The notes beneath the pieces are model-generated. The model worked only from the letters and a program-made list of their open reading frames with translations, had not been told where the DNA came from and searched no databases. Made by a program: the position numbers and the translations under genes. Shown piece after piece: positions 8,674 to 21,400 of a stretch of 64,000 nt of DNA (position 1 is the first letter of the stretch; every line of letters starts with the position of its first letter). Source of the DNA: Areca catechu (taxonomy: Eukaryota > Streptophyta > Magnoliopsida > Arecales > Arecaceae). The stretch spans positions 61,665,851 through 61,729,850 of the forward strand of contig CM038044.1 in the NCBI GenBank assembly GCA_021397845.1. Direction: 5' to 3'.

Positions 8674-11056
8674 TGTTAGGATCCAGCCAGCACAGCGGAA
8701 GACTAGGTTTTAAAATTTTCATTATTGAAACCCTAATCAGCCAGAACCATAAACCCTAGGACCATTTGACCATGATAACTAATAAATCAATATTTTAGGA
8801 TTATAGAAGAATACCAGGAGAATTATACTCCTTAATTTCTATAAGGTACATAAGTGTATGCCCTCCAGAGATGATTCACACAAGAACCAGACCAAGGAGC
8901 ACTCCTACCAAGCTTGCTTATTTGACTAGGACTCTTTCGATAGCCTTCGAACTTTCTCTAATTGCTAGAATCCCTACCCTCTTATAGGGCACTTAAGGAT
9001 CTCTCTGAATCCTCTCTTAAAATTTGACTATCCTCCTATATCTCTTCCTAGACTCTTGTCTTAAAATGATAAGTTTTGTCTTAAAAGGACAAGCCTTGTT
9101 TTAAAGGGACAACAAGCCTTGTCTTAAAAGGACAAGGAAGAGAAAATGAAAGGAACTTCTTTCAGATGTTTTTGGATACTCTAATATTAGATTATCGATG
9201 CCTATTTATAAAGAGGAATGAGGTGCCTGATAAGTCTTTTCCTTAGCCCTTTGATAAGGCCCTTCAAGCAAAAGGAGTCTTTTGGGTGAAAAAGCTTATC
9301 ATGATATGCCATATCATGCACCAGAGACATATTTGTGTATGTTTGGTTTTTCTAGCAAATTCTCCACTTGTCACAGGGCAAATAACCAGTCAAAATAAGG
9401 CTAAGGGGTGTGAGAATTGAGCGGATGTATCAGAGAACCAGAAGCCTTCAAGCAAAAGGTCTTATAGTTTTTGAATCTGTGCCAAATATAAAGGGATGCA
9501 TCCCTTCATTGTGTGCACCACAAAATCAAATCATTTCCCTTCCTATTGACTAATCAAACCCAAATTAAATGGGCATGGGGATAAGGGTGAATGTCCTAAT
9601 ATTTATCTAGAAATTATGATTAAGTGGTAGAAGGACTCTTGGTCATTCTATGCCCTTTAATTTTGGCGCATGCAAATATGGCACCAAGAGTCCTACCCAC
9701 TTAGGACTCTTTCATAAATCAAGGATAAAGCCCAAATAATTCAAGTTAAAATTAGATTGTTTCTACCTCAATTAGGATTCAACCCAATCTAAGATCTACT
9801 TATATTGGTTAGCCTAAATAGCAAGCTAATTGACCCAGTCTAATTGGGTTAGAGTTGGGCTAGCCAACATATGCTAGTATGTTAATTTGCTAACCAATTA
9901 GGATCCTGTGATCCTAATAAAAACCCAATTGACTTCTTTGACTAATTTCCTAATGTGTGTTACCCTTTGGACTCCATATCTAGCTAGCAGTAGGTCCAGG
10001 TCCAAGCTATTTTGATCCAATCAAAATTGAATGACCCAATTACATCAAATCAATCTATCTCAAGTTGCCAAGTCAAACAAATTTTGAGATTGACTCATGA
10101 ATCCAACTAATTTGATTCATAAAGACCTACAAGACATGATTGAAATCTAGCAATATGTGATGCCTACCCAGAAGATAAGAAATTTGGTTGAAATTATCAA
10201 AATATACTTCAGTGAAAAGTTACCATGCAATTCAATCATTCGATCTCCCTTTATCCCGAATAAGTGATGGGCATGGAGAATTGTCAAACCCTAGTACTTA
10301 ATCCTTTCGATTCTCAATTTGATAATAAAAACTCGATCAATAAAAGATTAGAAATCCTATCTAATCTCATCTTGCTTTGATCAAAGACTTCCTAAGTCAA
10401 CAATCGAAGAGATTACAAGAGATAAGTTCTCCTCTTACTACGAGTGATCGATTCCTTATTGATCCACTTACATCCTTCATGCACAATCCACCATATCCAA
10501 GAACACCCCATACATGACTGTTTGTCATGAATGAGTGTGAACCAAGATGTGGTTTTATGTGCATAAGAAACCATGGTGATCTCAGGTCAAAGGATCACTT
10601 GCACAACTCCCACTATAAGAACCATCTTTTGATAAGTAGTAAGACCTCCATAAGATGTTCTCGAGGTGGATAAATTTAGTGAACTTATATCCTAATGAGC
10701 ACCCACGTCCTTGTATTAATGTCCCTACAACAAGTGGTTGTGAGACCAACCACCCTCTCCATCGAGCATACATAGGATATGCTAGTCTTTCGGGAACATC
10801 GATCCCCAAATCAACGATCCAATAACTAGGAATATTTTTAGATTAGGGTTTATAAGAACTTAGGTCTCACCATTATGATCTCCATCATAATCCTAAATCC
10901 ATTTTCCTAACCTATGGGGGTTCATCATAATCTTGATAAGGTGTAGTAGTATGATGAATCAATAATTACCTTTTATTAATAAATAATATTAATCATGAGT
11001 TGGAAGATTATAGAAATGCCCATACAAATATTAGCTTTTAGGACACAATTCTTTCA
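8674..11056 (-). mobile_element. Copia-D' solo LTR in Copia-A leader
   Basis: A single 2,383-bp LTR lies between perfect 5-bp duplications AACTA (8669-8673 and 11057-11061). No internal region accompanies it, so it is a solo LTR left by recombination between two LTRs. On the minus strand it starts TGAAAGAATTGTGTCCTAAA. Its closest match here is the Copia-D LTR at 29886. Landmarks are a minus-strand TATAAATA (9203-9210), a cluster of CTTGTC/GACAAG hairpins (about 9055-9137) and a GGCTAGCC/GCTAACC inverted repeat near 9850-9890. The small frame 10582-10809 lies in LTR sequence and is not a gene. Confidence 0.92.
9055..9137 (-). repeat. Cluster of CTTGTC/GACAAG hairpins in the solo LTR
   Basis: Three successive imperfect hairpins. 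The best is CCTTGTC, a 7-base loop and GACAAGG at 9117-9137. A second is TTGTC, a 7-base loop and GACAA around 9077-9093, and a third is CCTTGTT...GACAA. The single hairpin of the other families appears amplified here. The cluster lies downstream of the LTR's TATA box on the minus strand. Confidence 0.65.
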
Positions 11057-11588
11057 AACTATATAGTAAATTTATTGAGCAAACTCAAGGCTTACTATTA
11101 GGGTTTGATATAAAATTTGACATGGTGCATTTTATGCTTTATAGTATGCTTGATAATGTTATATTGTTGGGCAAACTCAAGGATGACTTTATTCAATCAT
11201 GACTATATAAATGAAGGGTTCGACTAAACTAAGATATTATGGTTTGTTATACAAACACAAGGCTGTAAGTATTTTAGAGGCAAGTGTTATGTTGAGAATT
11301 GTAAGGGATGCAATTGGAAAAGGAATTTTGTACCCTTGAACTTATAAATATTTATTGTGCAAACACAAGGTATTTATAAGGAACTAGGATCTCAACCCCA
11401 CTAAAGAAATCAGATATGGGTTTCTTGTTTACCATAGATGAGGGTTATCATATTCGAAGAAAATAGTAGAAGACATAATTAGATTTAAAGTCCTTATCTA
11501 ATTTTGATTATCATCTTGAGTGGTCTTCTTATGAATTATTCTTGTTTGATTGTAAATTTAAATTATTAACTTCATTATTATCATTGTA
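11057..11588 (+). other. Copia-A leader, second part, with four mini-hairpins
   Basis: Non-coding leader up to gag. It contains four copies of a small hairpin followed by GG. They are 11075-11088 (TTGAG-CAAA-CTCAA), 11167-11180 (TTGGG-CAAA-CTCAA), 11247-11260 (weak: TTATA-CAAA-CACAA) and 11355-11368 (TTGTG-CAAA-CACAA). Spacing is 92, 80 and 108 bases, almost the same as in Copia-E and Copia-F. Two copies carry a stem version (GAG/CTC) that differs on both sides from GTG/CAC, a compensatory change. Confidence 0.7.
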
Positions 11589-12360
11589 GGGCATACTAGA
11601 GGCCAAGAAGTTGATCGAACCAAACTATGTGGACTGGTTGAGGAACCTGAGAATATTACTTACTCAAGAAAAAGTTATCCTACATTCTCGATTCTTCTGA
11701 TCCAGATCTGATTGGAGATGATGCAATATAGGAGCAAAAGGCCACTTATAAAATATGGCAGAATGATAGCTTGCCTATCAAGTGTATCATGTTGCCTCGA
11801 TGAGCAACGAGCTACAAAGGTAACATGAAGATATGGAACCTCAATCCATACTACTCAATCTCAAAGAGCTATATGGAGAGCATAGTAGGACTGTTAGATA
11901 TGAGGTTTCGAAGCAATTGTTCTAGGCACGTATGAGTGAGGGCTCGCCCATACAGGTCCATGTTCCCAAAATAATTGACTTAACCCAATTTGGTTAATTA
12001 GGCTTTATCATGGATGGAGAGCTTAATCAGGATTTGATCTTGCAATTACTCCTAGATTTCTTCTCTCAGTTTATCATGAACTACTACTTGAACAAACTGA
12101 ACCTTTCATTACCAGAGCTACTTAACATGCTTAAGATAGCGAGAGCCACTTCAAAGGTGATAAGGATCATTATTTTCCTCTAGTTGATGGGAAGAAGAAA
12201 AAAGTAATGAAGAAGGGTTCAAAGAGAAAGCTGAACCCGAAGAAGAGCATCAAAAAGAAGAAAATGGCATAGAGGCCTTCAAATGATAGATTCGGTTTCT
12301 TCTACGGTAAGAAGGGATATTAGAAGAAAAAAGCTATAAGATGTACCTTGCAAGTCTAAA
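11589..12360 (+). pseudogene. gag: Copia-A gag (decayed)
   Basis: A copia gag of the UBN2 type. The region opens with GILEAKKLIEPNYVDWLRNL, matching Copia-F gag residues 9-28 (SILDANKLTGPNYVDWLRNL). The start codon and first residues are gone. The capsid region continues in several frames with KCIMLPR-, QLLQDLK- and SKQLF-like pieces. It ends in a basic tract (KKGSKRKLNPKKSIKKKKM) and a ruined zinc knuckle (FGFFYGKKGY, where the first Cys residues are replaced). Multiple stops and frameshifts. The product would have been the particle protein. Confidence 0.8.
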
Positions 12361-12399
12361 GCAAGATGCTAGTGGAGCATTAAGAGATTTGTTTATGAT

Positions 12400-13640
12400 A
12401 CAAATAAATTTATCTTTGAGCTCTTCAACTTTTGATTCATGGATATTGGATACCACATTTGGGTCTCACATATGCAATTTTTACAGGAACTCTATAAGAT
12501 TAGAAGATTGAAGAAATGTAACTTCAAGCTTTTTGGTGCGAGTGGAGAGGCCATTCATGTTGAAGCTGTTGGAACCTACATGTTATTATTGCCTTCGGAT
12601 AGGATATTAAAATTAAAAGATTGTTATTATATTTCAAATGTTGTTAGGATATTATTTCTGTACCTTTGTTATTAAGAGAAGGTTTTGAAATAAAAGTTGA
12701 GAGCGATGGTTGCTCCATCTTTCATTCTAATAACTTTTATGGAATGGGTAAATTTATCAATGGTCTTTTAATTCTATCGCTCAATGATGAAGTATTGCTT
12801 GTAGAAAACAAAAAGAGAAAGAGAGATGATACCAATGAAACATTCCTTTAGCATTGCTGATTAGGTCATATAAGTGAGTCAAAGATTAACAAGTTATACA
12901 AAGATGATTTCTTTGGCCCTTATGGTTATAAATCATTAGGGATTTGTAAATCTTGCCTCATGGGTAAAATGACCATGTCTCCATTCACTGAACATCGAGA
13001 AAAGGCAACTGAGTTGTTAGGGTTAATACATTGAGATGTATGTGGACCTATATCAACTTAGGCTAAAGGAGGTACTCTTATTTTATTACATTTATTGATG
13101 ATTTATCTAGGTTTGGATATGTGTATCTCATGAAACATAAATCTAAAATCTTTGATAAGTTTAAAGAGTATCAAAATATGGTTGAGAATCAAACTGGAAC
13201 AAGTATTAAAGTTTTTCGGTCTGATCGAGGAGGAGAATACTTATCTAGTGAATTTCTTAATCATTTTAAGAAAAGTAGTATTCTCTCTGAATGGACCCCT
13301 CCATATACATCATAATTAAATGGTGTAGTAGAAAGGATGAATCGTACATTGTTTGACATAGTAAGGTCCATGATGTGCTTCACAGATCTTCCAATATGTT
13401 TCTGGGGATATGCCTTAGAAACTGCTGCATATGTATTAAATAGGGTACTATCAAAATCAGTACCTAGCACTTCATAAGAATTATGGAATGGCAAGAAATC
13501 AAGTCTTAAACATCTTAACATTTGGGGTTGTCTAACCTATGTTTAAAAGAAATTTGGATAAAAGATAAGTACTAGGACTGAGAAATGTAGTTTTATTTGT
13601 TATTCTTAAGAGGGTATTAGGTATCTATTTTATTATCCTA
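12400..13640 (+). pseudogene. pol: Copia-A protease and integrase region
   Basis: The protease start is seen as the WILDTTFGSHICN-like stretch near 12435, where the active DTG is changed to DTT. The spacer follows (KCNFKLFGASGEAI, then GTYMLLLPSDRILKLKDCYY) and a GAG-pre-integrase zinc region near 12845 with a stop in the first His-Cys motif. The integrase core is readable. It has the first Asp in DVCGP (near 13037), the second in SDRGGEYLSSEF (near 13220) and the Glu in NGVVERMNRTL (near 13330). These form the D,D-35-E catalytic triad. Downstream is the FWGYALETAAYVLNRV segment. Stops at least at 13035, 13313 and 13477 break the frame. Confidence 0.85.
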
Positions 13641-13869
13641 CTGAACAAAAGATCTTTGTTAGTAGGCATAACATTTTCTTAGAAAAAGAATTTATCCAAG
13701 AAGAAGGTAATGGGAAAATAATTGAATTGAGTAAAGTTCAAAATGAACAAACTCAAGTTCCTCGACCAGAGTACTAGTTGATTGGTACAACCACAACACA
13801 CACCTCCTCTCCATAGGTCAGAGAGAGTATGGGAAGCATCTCTTAGATATGGTTTTATGATAGAAAACA

Positions 13870-14843
13870 ATAATGAAACCAGCATCATTGAAGAAGATGA
13901 CCCACTAACCTATACAAAATCATGAGTAAGGACTCTGACAAATGGCTCAGTGCCACAAAATCCGAAATGGACTCTATGTATAATAATCATGTTTGGACCT
14001 TGGTTGACCCACCCAAGGGAATTGTCCTAATTGGGTGCAAATGGATCTTTAAGAGAAAGATTGGAGTAGATGGGCAAATAGAAACCTACAATGCTAGGTT
14101 GGTGGAAAAAGGTTTCAAGCAAAAGCATGGTATTGACTTTGATGAAACCTTTTTGCTAGTTGCCATGCTCTAGTCCATTAGGATTATGCTTGCCATTGCT
14201 GCATACTATTGCTTGCCATTGCTGTATACTATGATTATAAGATCTGGTAGATGGATGTTAAGACTGCATTCCTCAATAGGAATCTTGAGGAAGAAGTCTA
14301 TATTTCATAGCTAGAAGGTTTTGTCTTAAGTGGGAGACCAAACTAAGTATGCAAGCTTAGGAAATCCATTTAGGGATTGAAACAAGCATCAAGGAGATGG
14401 AACATTCATTTTGATGAAACTATTAAAGAATTTGGTTTCGTCAAGAATACGAATGAGTTGTGTGTGTATAAGAAGATAAGTGGGAGTGCAATTATTTTCT
14501 TGGTCTTATATGTCGATGACATACTTATCATTATAAAAGATATTCCAGTGATGCAGTCAGTTAAAACATGGCTATCAAAATGGTTTTCCATGAAGCATTT
14601 GGAAGAAGCATCATATATTCTAGGAATAAAGATCTATAGAGATAGATCTAAAATGATGCTAGGGTTATCCCAATCTAGGTACATAGACTTAATATTGAAG
14701 AGATTCAATATGGAGCGAAGTAAGAAGGGTTACCTACCCATGAGACAAGGCATGCACCTATCCAAAAGGATGTCACCTAAGATTCTAGAAGAAAGAGATA
14801 GAATGATTAAGATCCCTTATGCATCAATAATGGGATCAATAAT
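13870..14843 (+). pseudogene. pol: Copia-A reverse transcriptase, first part
   Basis: Copia-type RT with motifs in the expected order: KSEMDSMYNNHVWTLVDPP, GCKWIFKRKIGVDGQ, YNARLVEKGFKQKHGIDFDE, WMDVKTAFLN-like near 14250, KQASRRWNIHFDE, and the catalytic YVDDILIIIKDIP (near 14505-14545), with both Asp residues kept. It continues to ASYILGIKIYRDRSK and stops at IPYASIMGSI, where the chromovirus remnant inserted at 14844. RT resumes at 16647. There is a small duplication of about 28 bases near 14185-14235 (CTTGCCATTGCTGtATACTAT twice), plus several stops. Confidence 0.85.
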
Positions 14844-16646
14844 TGATGCAGAACGAGAACTCTGATACCAAAAATGTTGCAGAATGGATATGTGGAATGT
14901 GGAAGCAAATTAAAATTAATGTATATTTTTATTTTTATTTTTTTTTATATATTTTTGGAAGTCGGCTTTGACTCAAATGAAAGTTAAACTAAATTGAAAG
15001 AAACTATATAATAATTGAAAGCACAATTCAAAGAAACTAGATTATCAGAGTAGTTTAGAAGTAAAGGATTGCTGGGGGTTGAGAAACTCCCAGACCTAGG
15101 GTTTCGCTTTGAACTTTCAACATGATAGAAATAAAGAGAAGGGAAGGGTTATGCACCAGGCCCATCTTCACAGAGTTTGGTGGAAGGACTCTCTCGAGCA
15201 GATTATTGGATCCTCGGATTCGGATATCTTCGCAATGGATCCTCCAATACTGGTCCTTTGGCAGAGTTGGCTTCTCCTGAACTCAGGATCTGGGAAAGAA
15301 AAAGAATAAGTTAAGGAACCAGATACTCAAAGAAAGGATTTACCAGATAAGAAGAACTTGAAAAATTGATGTTGCTGAAATCCTGATTCTCTTGGATGCT
15401 GATCTGACTTCCTCTGGGATTTGCTCTGTATTCGAAGTAGCCGATCTGGACCTGGATGCTGGTGGTCGGCGTCTACTTGGAAGAGAGGGGCCGTGAGATG
15501 ATGAGGTAGATTAGGGTTTGGATGATTGGTGGAATGAAGAAGATGATGGGCGGCTAGGGTTTGGAATTGAAGTGGCTAACCTAGGGTTTTGGTAGGGTTT
15601 TGGGGTTGGAGATCTCACACCTCCTCAAGGTTCCTAGGGAACCCGGATTTACTCCCTCACAGAGCTCAACACCTGAATACAAGTGCGGAAGAGAGAAACA
15701 CAAAGTTGCTCACTCAGAAATTGATTTCATTCATCATTAAATTCAAGAGTTACATAGAGTTGAATATATAGACATAACAAAGAAATAAAATTTTATACAT
15801 TTCCCATGTGGGACTAATAGGACTAACCCATACTTTAGGCATCAAATTCTCTTCCCAAGACTCCTTCCTTGAGTGGGCAGCCCAAAAACTCCAAGAAAAC
15901 TTGAAAATCAGCTCCAAATGGCAGGTTATGGGGGTGTCTCCTAGTATCTCTCCATGAATCAAGGATTTTCCCTTCATGGTTTGGCTCATTTGGACACCTC
16001 CTAGTCTTGCTCCACAAGTTTAGGCTTCTTCCTTTCATGGCTTTAGCACTTTTGGAAACTTTTGGGAACCTCCTTGAATTCCTCCCCAAGACATGCTCTC
16101 TTCCCTTTTATAACTTGGATTTTTATGTAACATTGTGGGGCACCTCCTTGATCCTCTCTTCAAGAAAAATTCTTGCCATCCTGGCTTGGGTTTATTTGGA
16201 AAGAAATTGGCTCCTCCTTGGATTGAGGTATCTTGATGGATTTCTATCCCAAGTGGTGCAAGAAAAAAAAGGAACTTACTTCTTGTGGTGTAGGGACCAA
16301 AGACACTGGATGGAGATGTGGCACCTCCTGGACTCTGGCGTGTGGCTGGGAGTGTGGCGCCCACTTGCTTGGGCCTGGGAGAAAAAATGTGGCACCCTGG
16401 ACCTTGACTTGACTGAAAAAAAAGTGGCACCAACCTAGAGAAGACCTAGACCACTACTAGGACTTGTACTGAGTCAACATGACTCAACAAAATTTAAATT
16501 GCAGGGAAATACAGACTCAAGACTAAAATTGAGTTGACCAAGTCAACCCTTATTACAAAACCAAAAAACCCTAATTCTTCAGGCAAGGTCAATCAGAGAT
16601 CCAGATGGAGCCCTGAAGTCTTCTTTTGAGTATGGTGCCCGCACCA
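14844..16646 (-). mobile_element. Chromo-G' remnant: LTR plus PBS plus stub of the other LTR
   Basis: Perfect 5-bp duplications ATAAT (14839-14843 and 16647-16651) bound the insert. On the plus strand it starts with a 14-base LTR stub TGATGCAGAACGAG. A PBS complement follows (TCTGATACCA, 14861-14870) with AAAA, then a complete LTR 14875-16646 (TGTTGCAGAATGG to GTGCCCGCACCA). It is therefore a minus element in which a deletion removed nearly all of the internal region and all but the end of the 3' LTR. It is not a simple solo LTR. The LTR is a diverged relative of the Chromo-G LTR. The small frames inside (15109-16438) are non-coding LTR sequence. Confidence 0.85.
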
Positions 16647-16721
16647 ATAATGTATGCAATGCTATGTACCAAACCTGATGTTGCTTATGTTTTAGGCATA
16701 GAAACTAGGTTCCAGGCTGAT
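16647..16721 (+). pseudogene. pol: Copia-A RT fragment between two chromovirus insertions
   Basis: Only 75 bases. They translate to MYAMLCTKPDVAYVLGIETRFQAD-like residues, the segment that follows IPYASxxGSI in Copia-F (52480-52550). The fragment begins with the ATAAT duplication of Chromo-G' and ends with the CTGAT duplication of Chromo-G (16717-16721). Confidence 0.9.
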
Positions 16722-18330
16722 TGATGCAGAACAAAGAACAAAGAAGCGTATGCGGAAGTAAAAATTAAGATTAATTCTTCTTTTTTTTTTTTTTCAGAAA
16801 TTGGCTTTGACTCAAAGTAAAGTTAAACTAAGTTGAAAGAAACTAGGTAATGATTGAAAGCACAATTTAGAAAAACTAGGTTATCAAAGTAGTTCAGAAG
16901 TAACGGATCGCTAGGGGTTGAGAAACTCCCAGACCTAGGGTTTCGCTCTGAACTTTCAACAGGACAGAAATAGAGAGGAGAGATGGGTTACCAACCAGAC
17001 AGTGATCTTCACAGAATTTGGGTGGAAGAACTCTCTCGGGCAGATTGTTGGATCCTCGGATTCGGCTATCTTCGCAATGGATCCTCCAATACTGGTCTCG
17101 TGGCTGGGTCGGCTTCTCCTGGACTCAAGATCTGGGAAGAAGAAAAACAAGTGATGGATTCAGAGACTCGGGGAAGGATTTACCAGTTTGAAGAACTTGA
17201 AGGCTGATGTCGCTAAGATCCGGATTCTCTTGAAGGCTGATTCGACTCCCTCTGGAAAGACCTTTGGATCTGAAGTATCCGGACTGTAGCTGGATGCTAG
17301 TGGTCGGCCTGGACTTGGAGAGAGATGCCGTGAGAAGTGGGATAGGCTAGGGTTTGGTGGATTGAAGTGGATGGTGGGCGGCTAGGTTTTGGAGTAGAAG
17401 TGGCTAACCTAGGGTTTGGGTTTTGGAGATCTCACACCTCCTCAAGGTTCCTGGGGAACCCGGATTTACTCCCTCACGGAGCTCAACACCTGGATGCAAG
17501 TGCGGAAGAGAGAAAACACAGAGTTTGCTCACAAAAAAAGTTGGTTTCATTCATCTGATTCCTTTAAACTTACAAGAGGGGTTTAATTTATAGGACTTTA
17601 CAAGAGAGTAGGGTTTTACATCTTCCCATGTGGGACTAAAGCAGGGGATCTACAAATCAGGATAATCCATACACATATGGCCAGCCAAGGTTCCAAAAAA
17701 AATTGATTTGGGTTATAAAAGGAAGGTAGATGGCGCCTCCATGCTTGGTTCTTCAAGAGAGGATTTCTTTCCTTCCATGGCTCAACTCTTTTGGTCTCCT
17801 CCTTTTCTTTGTCCCTAAGTCAAGGTCCTTCCCATCTTTGTTTTGGATATTTTTGGCAGGTAGTGGGCGCCTCCTTGAAGTTCTCTCCAAGAGAATTTCT
17901 TCCCTTTCATAGTTTGGTTCTTTTGGGAAAGTCTTAGGCTGCCCCCTTGATTTGTGGACTCCTGGTGGATTTCTCCTCAATTGGCGCATGAGAGAAGGGA
18001 GCTGCTATCTGTGGTGTGGGGTCCAAAGGCTGCTGGATGTAGATGTGGCGCCCCCTGGACTCAGGCATATGGCTGGGAGTGTGGCTGGGAGTGTGGCGCC
18101 CACTTGCTTGGCCTTGGGAGAAAATGTAACACCCCAGGTTGAAGCCCTAGTCCACTACTGAGTCAACATGACTCAACAAAATAAAATGCAGGTAATATAG
18201 ACTCAAGCTAAAATTGAGTTGATCCAGTCAACCCTTATTACAAGCCAAAAAATTCTAATTCTTCGGGCAAGGTTAATCAGAGATCCAGATGGAGCTCTGA
18301 AGTCTCCTTCTGAGTCTGGTGCCCGCACCA
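16722..18330 (-). mobile_element. Chromo-G 3' LTR
   Basis: 1,609 bp. Plus-strand ends are TGATGCAGAACAAAG and GTGCCCGCACCA. A T-rich tract lies near 16780. The segment around 18065-18095 has a 12-base tandem duplication (GGCTGGGAGTGT twice) that is single in the partner LTR. A purine-rich stretch on the minus strand adjoins it at 18331-18350 (CCTCCCACCCTGGGAGAAT), the likely polypurine tract. Small frames in the LTR are not genes. Confidence 0.93.
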
Positions 18331-18416
18331 ATTCTCCCAGGGTGGGAGGAACTCGACCCTGTCGAGTATGGATCAAGTTGGCTCAGGTATCTCTCCAAGA
18401 GTTATGGGTCCAACTC

Positions 18417-21400
18417 TTATAATTCTTCTCGGGAGATCCAAGAGTCATCAGAATCTGGCCTTCCTAGCCAGCGGACCAGGTATCTTTGGTATCCTCGATT
18501 ACGAGTAGAGATAACCTGATCATCCAGGATCTTTTCAATCTGCTCTTTCCTCACAGGCCAGTTTGTTGGTGGACACACAGGGTCAGGTTCACTCTCAAGA
18601 GCAGGATTAGGTTCAAAAGCCTCACTGAGAATCACAGCTGGCTCCCTATACTCTACTAGGTCTGTAATGTTGAAAGTGGAGCTAATGCCTAGTTCTGGAG
18701 GTAACTCGAGCACATAGGCATTGGATCATACTCTCTTTACCACTCTAAATTGTCCAGCTCCCCTAGCATGTAACTTTCTAACGGCTCCAGGAGGAAACCG
18801 TTCAGGCCTTAACCTAATCATTACATAGTCTCCTTCGTCAAAAGTTTTGACTCGCCTTTGAGAATCAGCCAATTTCTTATAAGTTTCATTACTTAAATTT
18901 ATTTTGGCTTGAATTTCTTTATGCAAGTCTTTTATATGCTGTGCCAAAACTTCGGCAGACTCGGAGACCCGTGTGTGGACTGGTAAAGGAGCTAGGTCAA
19001 GAGGTGTGTGGGGTTTGTAACCATGCACAATTTCAAATGGACTCTTACCCGTAGACCTATTGACCGAGTCATTATATGCAAATTCAGCTCTAGGTAAGTA
19101 CAAATCCCAGTTCCTAATGTTTTCACCAACAAGACACCTTAGCAGATTGGCTAAACTACGGTTCACTACTTCGGTTTGGCCGTCAGTCTGGGGATGATAG
19201 GTAGTTGAAAACTTAAGTTTCGTCCCTAACTTATGCCAAAGGGTTTTCCAGAAATAGCTGGTGAACCGAACATCCCTATCTGAAACAATGGTCTTCGGTA
19301 GGCTATGGAGTCGCACTATCTCATTAAAGAACAGGGTGGCTACCTTAGACGCATCAAATGTTTGGGAACAAGGCAAGAAATGGGCCATCTTGGAAAATCG
19401 GTCTACTACAACGCAGATGGAGTCATGCCTCCTCTAGGTCTTAGGCAAACCTAACACAAAGTCCATGCTCACATCTTGCCAAGGACAATCTGGGACAAGG
19501 AGTGGGGTATAAAGGCCGGTGTTCTGTTTTCGCTGTTTGGCAACAGCGCAGGTTCGACACCTAGCCACAATGTGTGCTACATCTCTTTTTAAGCTAGGCC
19601 AAAAAAAATGGTCTTCAATAGCCAGGGTGGTCTTATCTTTTCCGAAATGGCCAGCTAAACCTCCAGCATGAGTTTCCCAAATCAAAAATTTTCTAAGAGA
19701 GGTTCTAGGGATGCAAAGCCTATTCTTAAAGAACAGAAAGCCATCTAAAAGGGAATAATCCTTATATTCACTAGATGGTCCTTGAGTTAGATCCTGGTAC
19801 ACAGTCTTAAAATCCGGACATGACTCATATTCCTCTTTGATTTGCTCAAACCCTATGACTTCAGCCCTAACAGAATTCAATAACAAAGATCGACGACTAA
19901 GGGCATCAGCTACCTTATTTTCAGACGCAGCCTTATGCTTCAAAACAAAAGTATAAGACTGGATATACTCTATCCACTTAGCATGCCTAGGGTTAAGCTT
20001 CTTCTGAGAATTCAAGAATCTAAGAGCCTCATGGTCCAAAAACAACACAAATTCTTGCGGCAGCAAATAATGTCTCCAGTAACGCAAAGCTTGCACTACC
20101 GCATAAAATTTCTTATCATAGGTAGAATACCTAAGCTTAGCATCATTAAGTTTTTCACTAAAGAATGCTACAGGATGGTTCTCTTGGCTTAGGACTCCAC
20201 CTATACCTACTCCTGAAGCATCACAGGCAACCTCAAATACCTTTGAAAAGTCTGGTAGTCTGAAAATAGGTGCCTGGGTCATCCTATCCTTAAGATCTAG
20301 GAAGGCTTTATGGGCTGCTTTGGTCCACTGAAATTCTCCCTTCCTAATGCAGTCTGTGATAGGAGCAACTACGGTACTAAACCCCTTGATGAATCGCCTA
20401 TAGAAGGTAGCCAAGCCATGGAAACTTCTGACTTCATGCACACTAGTCGGCTCTGGCCATTCTACTATGGACCTAATCTTTTCAGAATCGGCAGCCACGC
20501 CGTCAAGGGTTACAACAAATCCAAGGAAGATAATTCTACCGGTCATAAATTCACACTTTTTGAGATTACCGTAGAGACTATCATTCCTCAAAACTTGACA
20601 GACTTGTCTAAGGTGACCTAGGTGATCTGCAGGGGTCTTACTATAGATCAGGATGTCATCAAAATAGACCACTACAAACTTCCCTATGAAAGCTCTAAGT
20701 ACCTGGGTCATAATCCTCATGAAAGTACTAGGGGCATTGGACAACCCAAAAGGCATAACAACCCATTCAAAGAGACCATCCTTAGTTTTGAAGGCTGTTT
20801 TCCACTCATCCCCTGGTCTAATCCTAACCTGATGATAGCCGCTCTTGAGATCAATTTTAGAAAAAACCATGGCACCGGCCATCATATCAAGCATGTCATC
20901 TAGTCTAGGGATGGGGAACCTATACTTGATTGTGATTTTATTGATGGCACGACTGTCAACACACATCCTCCACGTGCCATCCTTCTTCGGGGTTAGAAGT
21001 GCAGGGACTGCACAAGGGCTAAGACTCTCTCTAATGAACCCCTTCCTCAACAATTTGCCAACCTGCTTTTGCAGTTCTTTATGCTCAGATGGATTCATCC
21101 TATAATGGGGCAAGTTGGGTAAAGTAGCTCCTGGGACTAAATCTATGGAATGCTGAATATCCCTAAGAGGTGGAAGGTGGTCTGGCAGATCCTCGGGAAA
21201 AACATCCTCAAATTCTTCTAATAAAGGCTTAACTTCCTGAGGAGGCTCTGAGGGTGTAGGAGTCCTAAGTTCCTTAGCAGTCAACATCCAAATGGGTGAA
21301 CCACTATGAATTTTTTGTTCTAGATCCTTGGCACTAATTAGGTTCACTCTAGTCTTCATTTCTCTGACCTTACTTGTTCCTTTAGCTACCTTGTCCTTAG

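Noticed and set aside
15109..18519. Many 60-140 codon frames on both strands in the Chromo-G' and Chromo-G LTRs
   Set aside because: Several recur in the other LTR at 24200-25741 only because the LTRs are copies. None has a recognisable domain, and frames break between copies.
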